This document shows positions 59,777 to 64,000 of a stretch of 64,000 nucleotides of DNA, one piece after another. Made by a program: the position numbers and the translations under genes. The notes beneath the pieces are model-generated. The model searched no databases. It saw only the letters and a list, made by a program, of their open reading frames with translations, and was not told where the DNA came from. The stretch covers positions 62,001 to 126,000 of the forward strand of contig JAFYYS010000006.1 in assembly GCA_017546025.1 (NCBI GenBank), read 5' to 3'. Source of the stretch: Lachnospiraceae bacterium (GTDB lineage: Bacteria > Bacillota > Clostridia > Lachnospirales > Lachnospiraceae). The stretch's first letter is position 1. Each line of letters opens with the position of its first letter.

Positions 59777-60472
59777 ATGCTCGAACAATTGAAGAAAGAT
59801 GTTTTAGAAGCCAATCTGATGCTCCCGAAGCATGGATTGATCACATTTACCTGGGGCAATGTTTCCGGAATCGACCGTGAGAAAGGACTTGTTGTCATTA
59901 AGCCCTCCGGCGTTTCCTACGACAACATGACCGTGGACGATATGGTTGTTGTCGACCTCGACGGCAAGGTTGTCGAGGGAAAGCTGAAGCCCTCGTCCGA
60001 CACGCCCACCCATCTTGCTTTGTACCGCGCCTGGCCCGAAATCGGCGGCGTGGTTCACACGCACAGCCGCTACGCGACCACGTACGCGCAGGCAGGCTGC
60101 GACATCGTTGCCGGCGGCACGACGCACGGCGATTACTTCTATGGTGACATCCCCTGCACGCGCTACATGACCGAGGAGGAAATCGCCGGCGAGTATGAAC
60201 TCGAGACCGGCAATGTCATCATCGAGACCTTCAAGAACCGCGGCATCAACCCGCCGGATGTTCCGGCCGTTCTCGTCCGCTCGCACGGCCCCTTCACCTG
60301 GGGCACGGACGCAGCCAACGCCGTTCACAACGCCGTTGTTCTCGAAGAGGTTGCCTTCATGGCACTGCACAGCTCGCTTCTGATCGGCGACGTTCCCTGC
60401 ATGCAGCAGGCACTGCTTGACAAGCATTACCTCCGCAAGCACGGCAAGAACGCCTACTACGGACAGAACTAG
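59777..60472 (+). CDS. araD: L-ribulose-5-phosphate 4-epimerase
   Basis: A 231-residue class II aldolase-fold enzyme. Zinc ligands [14 protein letters not shown] (about 95-108) and the later HGPFTWG (about 171) are in place, as are [10 protein letters not shown] near 27, KPSGVSYD near 43, and [18 protein letters not shown] near 115. It interconverts L-ribulose 5-phosphate and D-xylulose 5-phosphate in arabinose use. No araA or araB adjoins it. A strong terminator follows. Confidence 0.95.
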   Translation: MLEQLKKDVLEANLMLPKHGLITFTWGNVSGIDREKGLVVIKPSGVSYDNMTVDDMVVVDLDGKVVEGKLKPSSDTPTHLALYRAWPEIGGVVHTHSRYATTYAQAGCDIVAGGTTHGDYFYGDIPCTRYMTEEEIAGEYELETGNVIIETFKNRGINPPDVPAVLVRSHGPFTWGTDAANAVHNAVVLEEVAFMALHSSLLIGDVPCMQQALLDKHYLRKHGKNAYYGQN

Positions 60473-60495
60473 GACTTTTCAGTATAGAATTCAGT

Positions 60496-60538
60496 CCCCG
60501 GTACCACGCGCCGCTCGGCGCATGGTACCGGGGTTTTT
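60496..60538 (+). terminator. Terminator of araD, also unit zero of the adjacent 53-bp array
   Basis: CCCCGGTACC / GGTACCGGGG with an inner GC hairpin, then TTTTTGTTTT. The GTACC arm at 60501 lies exactly 53 bases before the first GTTCCA box of the array. Confidence 0.92.
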
Positions 60539-60985
60539 GTTTTATGTCATTTGGTTCCACGGCGTGTAGGGCGCGTAGTACCGGGGACGGGCTTTATCTT
60601 GATTTAGTTCCAAGCTCCGATGGCTGTTTGGAACTGTTGGCAAGTTTTTATCGATTCCGTTCCAAACCTCTGTCGCTACTTGGAACGGTAGCCATCCTTT
60701 TTCTTGATTTAGTTCCAAACGACCACGGCTGTTTGGAACTGTTAGCAAGTTTTTACCTGTTTTAGTTCCAAGTCCCCACAGCCGTTTGGAACGGGAGCCG
60801 AGCTTTATCTTGATTTAGTTCCAAGCTCCGGCGACCGGTTGGGACTATTAGCAAGTTTTTACCTGTTTTAGTCCCAATCTTCGACGACCGTTTGGAACGA
60901 GAGTCGGACTTCCTCTTGATTTCGTTCCAAGCGGTCGCCCTGCCATGGTACTAGTAACGGTTTTTGCTTGCTTTCGTTCCATGCG
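60501..60985. repeat. 53-bp array with GTTCCAA/TTGGAAC half-sites (about nine units)
   Basis: GTTCC-type boxes start at 60501 (GTACC, the terminator), 60554, 60607, 60659, 60712, 60765, 60818, 60871 (GTCCC), 60924 and 60976; steps are 53 bases save two of 52. TTGGAAC-type boxes follow each by about 15 bases. Unit tails alternate between GTTGGCAAGTTTTT and CTTTATCTTGATTT types. TTGGGAC at 60839 faces GTCCCAA at 60871: both arms have changed together. The last part (60985-61060) holds CCATGGTAC/GTACCATGG and a GGCGGCACGCCGCC hairpin. Convergent gap, no gene. Confidence 0.93.
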
Positions 60986-61080
60986 GTCGCCCTGCCATGC
61001 CACTAAAGCATCAACCACCAACAAAAAAGTACCATGGCGGCACGCCGCCATGGCACTAATCATCTCCAAATTCAAAAAAC

Positions 61081-62646
61081 TTACCGTCTCCTCAGATTCT
61101 TCTTCGATCTCCGGCCGATTGTTACCATCGGAAGCACGATATAAATTACAATCAAAAGAAGGAGGAACAGGCCGCCGAACAGGACGCCTGCTTTGATGCC
61201 GGCTTCCCTCTTGCCGGTGCCTTCCCAGCGGATGACGCTCTTCGGCTGAGGCGTCGGCGTCGGGGTTGCCTTCTTCGTTCCGGACAGCTTCACGACCGTT
61301 CCGGTGCCCGGTCCGCCGACCGACTCAAGAAGCGACGGCGACAGCAGGTACTTCGGCCAGACCGCGTTGAAATCCTTCTGTGACAGAGGGTACTCCTCGT
61401 TGTAATAAAGGATGTCCGTGCTGCCGATCGGCGCGCCCTGATAGAAATAAATCAGGTGCCCGATGACGTTCGGCCCGTGCACGTAATCGTCCGGAATGTC
61501 ATATTCAATCTTCTTTTCAAGCTTGGTCATGTCCGCGCCGTGCGGCACAACGATGGTCGCCGAGGAATCGGTGTAAACGGTCTCGTGGTCCTTGCCTGTG
61601 AACATCGGGCAATTGTCGAAGAATCCCGCATAATCCTTGTTGGTCAGCCTCTCAGCGCCCTTCATCGAGTAGCAGACGTAATTCTCGAACGAATAATTCA
61701 GCATCGTAATCGTATCGTCGTAAGCAGCCTCGTCGGTCGAGCTTCCCATGACGATGGCGACAAGCCGCATGCCGTCTTTCTCGGCGTACGTGCAGAGGTT
61801 GTAGCCTCCGTTGTCAGGCATCTGTCCGCCGGATTTGCCGGCAATCGCGTAGTTATACTTGAGTGTCTGACGGATGAATTTGTGCGTCTGGGCGAAGGTT
61901 CTTGCCTCTTTCAGGTTCGTCGCGGGGATTTTGTACCATTTGACACTGGCAATATCCATGAAATCCGCGCGACAGCCGAGTTCGCTCGCCACGAGAGCCA
62001 TGTCGTAAGCGCATGACGTCTGCTTGCTTCCGCCCGTTCCGGTGATGCTGGAAAATGTGGTGTTGACCCCGCCAAGCTCCTGCATCCTTTCGTTCATCAG
62101 CTTGATGAATTTCCGGGAGCTGCCGCCCACATGCTCGCCGAGCGCATAAGTGGCTTCGTCGGCAGAGGCAACGAGGCTTGCATAAAGCATATCGAGAACG
62201 GAAACCCGCTCGTCGACGACGAGGCCGATTCGGGTAACCTTGCTGCCGATGCCGTTGATGGCGGTGTAGGAGCATTTAACCGTGTCCGTCATGCGGCCGT
62301 CCTCCAAAACGAGGAGCGCCGTCATCAGCTTGGTCAGGCTCATCGGCATATAGGAATCCGTAGCGTTTTTAGCGAAAAGAACCGCACCCGAGTGTACCTC
62401 CATGACAACGGCCGCCTTGGCGCTGATGGCGGGACCGCCGGCCAGGATGGCATTTATCTTCGGCACTTCCTTCGTATCGGTGCTTGCATTCACGGCGCCG
62501 TCCGTTCCGGTCGTGCGCAGAGCGTCAGAAGTGCCGTCCGCCCGGGCGCCCGAAAGCGAAGCACAAAAAGCACTGCCGCCTCCCGTAAGAACGAGGAGGA
62601 GAATCAGCGCTATCGCCGCCGCTTTGTTGTACCGTGAATTCTGCAT
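61081..62646 (-). CDS. D-alanyl-D-alanine carboxypeptidase (DacA-type, S11), atypical SxN motif
   Basis: About 521 residues with signal peptide (about 8-29), penicillin-binding domain, a C-terminal domain, a TPTPTPQP linker and a C-terminal membrane helix (about 490-512). Active site SLTK at 103-106 and KSG at 271-273 fit the S11 family; the SxN motif reads SAD at 161-163 (Asp for Asn), in VASADEATYALGEH. These enzymes trim peptidoglycan pentapeptides. ATG 62646 has AGGAG upstream; an in-frame extension is unlikely. Confidence 0.86.
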   Translation of the reverse strand: MQNSRYNKAAAIALILLLVLTGGGSAFCASLSGARADGTSDALRTTGTDGAVNASTDTKEVPKINAILAGGPAISAKAAVVMEVHSGAVLFAKNATDSYMPMSLTKLMTALLVLEDGRMTDTVKCSYTAINGIGSKVTRIGLVVDERVSVLDMLYASLVASADEATYALGEHVGGSSRKFIKLMNERMQELGGVNTTFSSITGTGGSKQTSCAYDMALVASELGCRADFMDIASVKWYKIPATNLKEARTFAQTHKFIRQTLKYNYAIAGKSGGQMPDNGGYNLCTYAEKDGMRLVAIVMGSSTDEAAYDDTITMLNYSFENYVCYSMKGAERLTNKDYAGFFDNCPMFTGKDHETVYTDSSATIVVPHGADMTKLEKKIEYDIPDDYVHGPNVIGHLIYFYQGAPIGSTDILYYNEEYPLSQKDFNAVWPKYLLSPSLLESVGGPGTGTVVKLSGTKKATPTPTPQPKSVIRWEGTGKREAGIKAGVLFGGLFLLLLIVIYIVLPMVTIGRRSKKNLRRR

Positions 62647-62744
62647 GTTTATCTCCTGCGGTCCCGACTGTCGTGAACCGCTCTGCGGCACGCGGGGTGC
62701 CGCTCAGTATCGTCAGCTATGCCGCGGCACTCTTGCACCGCAAA

Positions 62745-64000
62745 TTAAACCAGTCTCCGTCCCATCAGAACGCCCATGGAAGATGCCATCATCAACCCTC
62801 TGGTCCAGCCGGAGGAGTCGCCGAGGCAGTAGAGGCCTTTGATGTTGGTTGTCAGATCCGGCTCCATCCGGACCTTGTTCGAGTAGAATTTCAATTCAGG
62901 CGAGTATAAAAGCGTCTCTTCCGAGGCAAAACCCGGAACGACCTGATCGACTGCCTGGATGAAATTGATGATATTTACCATCGCGCGGTACGGCATGGCC
63001 GCCGTGATGTCGCCTGCGACGGCATCCTGTAAGGTCGGGCGGACATTGCCCTGCGCAAGCTCCTTGTCCCAGGTGCGCTTGCCGTTTAAAATGTCGCCGT
63101 AGCGCTGCACAAGAATCTGGCCGTTCGCGAGCATGTTGGTGAGCTCGCCGACCTTCTGCGCATATTCAATCGGCTTGTTGAACGGCACTGAGAAGTTGTG
63201 CGAGCAAAGAATCGAAAGGTTCGTGTTGCCCGACTTCAGTTCCTTATAGGAGTGGCCGTTCACGACTGCCAGGTTGTTGTCGTAGTTTTCGCGGCTTACG
63301 AAGCCGCCGGGGTTCTGACAGAACGTCCGAACCTTGTTTTTAAACGGCAGCGGGTAGCCGACCAGCTTCGATTCGTAGAGGACGCTGTTGACCTCCTCCA
63401 TGATCTCGTTGCGGACTTCCACGCGCACGCCGATATCAACGGTGCCGGGCTTATGGGCGATTTCGTAGCGTGCGCACAGCTTCTCGAGCCATTCCGCACC
63501 TCTTCTTCCGGTCGCCACAACGACATCGGTGCCGTAGATAATCTGCTTCTCGCCGCGGTCGGTGATGACAACGCCCTTGCAGACGCGGTCCTCAATCACC
63601 AGGTCCTCGACATTGGTATCGAACAATATGTCAACGCCGTGGTCCTTAAGCCACAGCTCAATGCTTCCGTACAGAATCTGCGCCCGTTCCGTACCGAGAT
63701 GGCGGATCGGACAGTCGACGAGCTTGAGGCCTGCGCGAATCGCGCGGCGGCGGATTTCCTTCACCTTTTCGGGCTCGCTGACGCCCTCGACATGGGTGTC
63801 CGCGCCGAACTCGAGATAGATGGAATCCGTATAATCAATCAAAGCCTGCGCCTCTTCCGCGCCGATCAGGTCCGGCAGATCGCCTCCGACCTCACGGCTC
63901 AGGGAAAGCTTTCCGTCGGAGAAAGCGCCCGCTCCCGAGAATCCCGTCGTGATATTACAGGGCTTGCAGTTTAAGCATTTGCCGGCTTTCGCCTTCGGGC
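62745..64000 (-). CDS. FAD-dependent dehydrogenase, COG2509-like (5' end beyond window)
   Basis: At least 418 residues, open at the right edge. The visible part starts within AKAGKCLNCKPCNITTGFSG, then GAGAFSDGKLSLS, a Cys-rich entry typical of the uncharacterised FAD-dependent dehydrogenase family. It continues with IYGTDVVVATGRRGAEWL and ends with LKFYSNKVRMEPDL and GLYCLGDSSGWTRGLMMA, the FAD-binding C-terminal GD motif. The N-terminal dinucleotide-binding GxGxxG lies outside the window. Substrate unknown. Confidence 0.85.
   Translation of the reverse strand, partial: PKAKAGKCLNCKPCNITTGFSGAGAFSDGKLSLSREVGGDLPDLIGAEEAQALIDYTDSIYLEFGADTHVEGVSEPEKVKEIRRRAIRAGLKLVDCPIRHLGTERAQILYGSIELWLKDHGVDILFDTNVEDLVIEDRVCKGVVITDRGEKQIIYGTDVVVATGRRGAEWLEKLCARYEIAHKPGTVDIGVRVEVRNEIMEEVNSVLYESKLVGYPLPFKNKVRTFCQNPGGFVSRENYDNNLAVVNGHSYKELKSGNTNLSILCSHNFSVPFNKPIEYAQKVGELTNMLANGQILVQRYGDILNGKRTWDKELAQGNVRPTLQDAVAGDITAAMPYRAMVNIINFIQAVDQVVPGFASEETLLYSPELKFYSNKVRMEPDLTTNIKGLYCLGDSSGWTRGLMMASSMGVLMGRRLV

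Overview
The window looks like chromosomal DNA of a Gram-positive anaerobe of the Clostridia, most likely the Lachnospiraceae. This is inferred from gene content and style. There is a large SRP RNA of the Bacillus/Clostridium type with an Alu domain, a Gram-positive type IV pilus operon with fused PilM-PilN, sigma-A promoters with 17-bp spacers, strong AGGAGG ribosome sites, a holB-ricT-trmN6 housekeeping run, and fairly high G+C. I see no phage, insertion sequence, integrase or CRISPR array.

Layout. 1-7.4 kb (minus): start of rsmA, a Wzx-like flippase, a DUF3810 putative metalloprotease, TatD, a membrane-anchored YD-repeat protein, a Na/Pi cotransporter with PhoU domain, and an OmpR-type regulator lacking its phospho-acceptor Asp. 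7.5-12 kb (plus): a heterodimeric ABC exporter whose two genes are joined by a 53-bp duplication forming an 18-codon mini-ORF, then a protein of unknown function. 13-18.5 kb (minus): dtd plus a NatA/NatB-type exporter, and an orphan substrate-binding lipoprotein. 18.6-28.6 kb: xpt (plus), then hsp20, pepD and a TPR-murA-metK-FHA operon (minus). 28.7-29.0 kb: SRP RNA. 29.1-43.5 kb: a complete type IV pilus operon in the order pilB-pilT-pilC-pilin-pilin-pilD-pilMN-pilO-minor prepilins. 43.7-53.5 kb (minus): a glycosylation block (GT39, unknown membrane protein, STT3-family oligosaccharyltransferase, GT2, DUF2304) running into guanylate-kinase-like, holB, ricT and trmN6. 53.6-64 kb: trmB, a DUF4160/DUF2442-HTH pair with a palindromic operator, tRNA-Lys, a nuclease-like protein, two small membrane proteins, a ZnuC-like ATPase, araD, a DacA-type carboxypeptidase and an FAD-dependent dehydrogenase cut by the right edge.

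Two things stand out. First, all four convergent gene junctions (near 12.0-13.0, 19.4-19.9, 56.7-57.2 and 60.5-61.0 kb), plus one tandem gap (22.3-22.5 kb), are filled by non-coding arrays with a 53-bp period. These are built from alternating inverted half-sites such as GTTCCAA and TTGGAAC. Half-site sequence differs between arrays, and several paired arms change together, as expected of a stem or a paired protein site; 53 bp is close to five helical turns. I know no named element with these properties. Second, a bacterial STT3-type oligosaccharyltransferase with polyprenyl-linked glycosyltransferases sits directly upstream of the pilus operon. This suggests protein glycosylation, possibly of pilins or their Thr/Pro-rich minor subunits.
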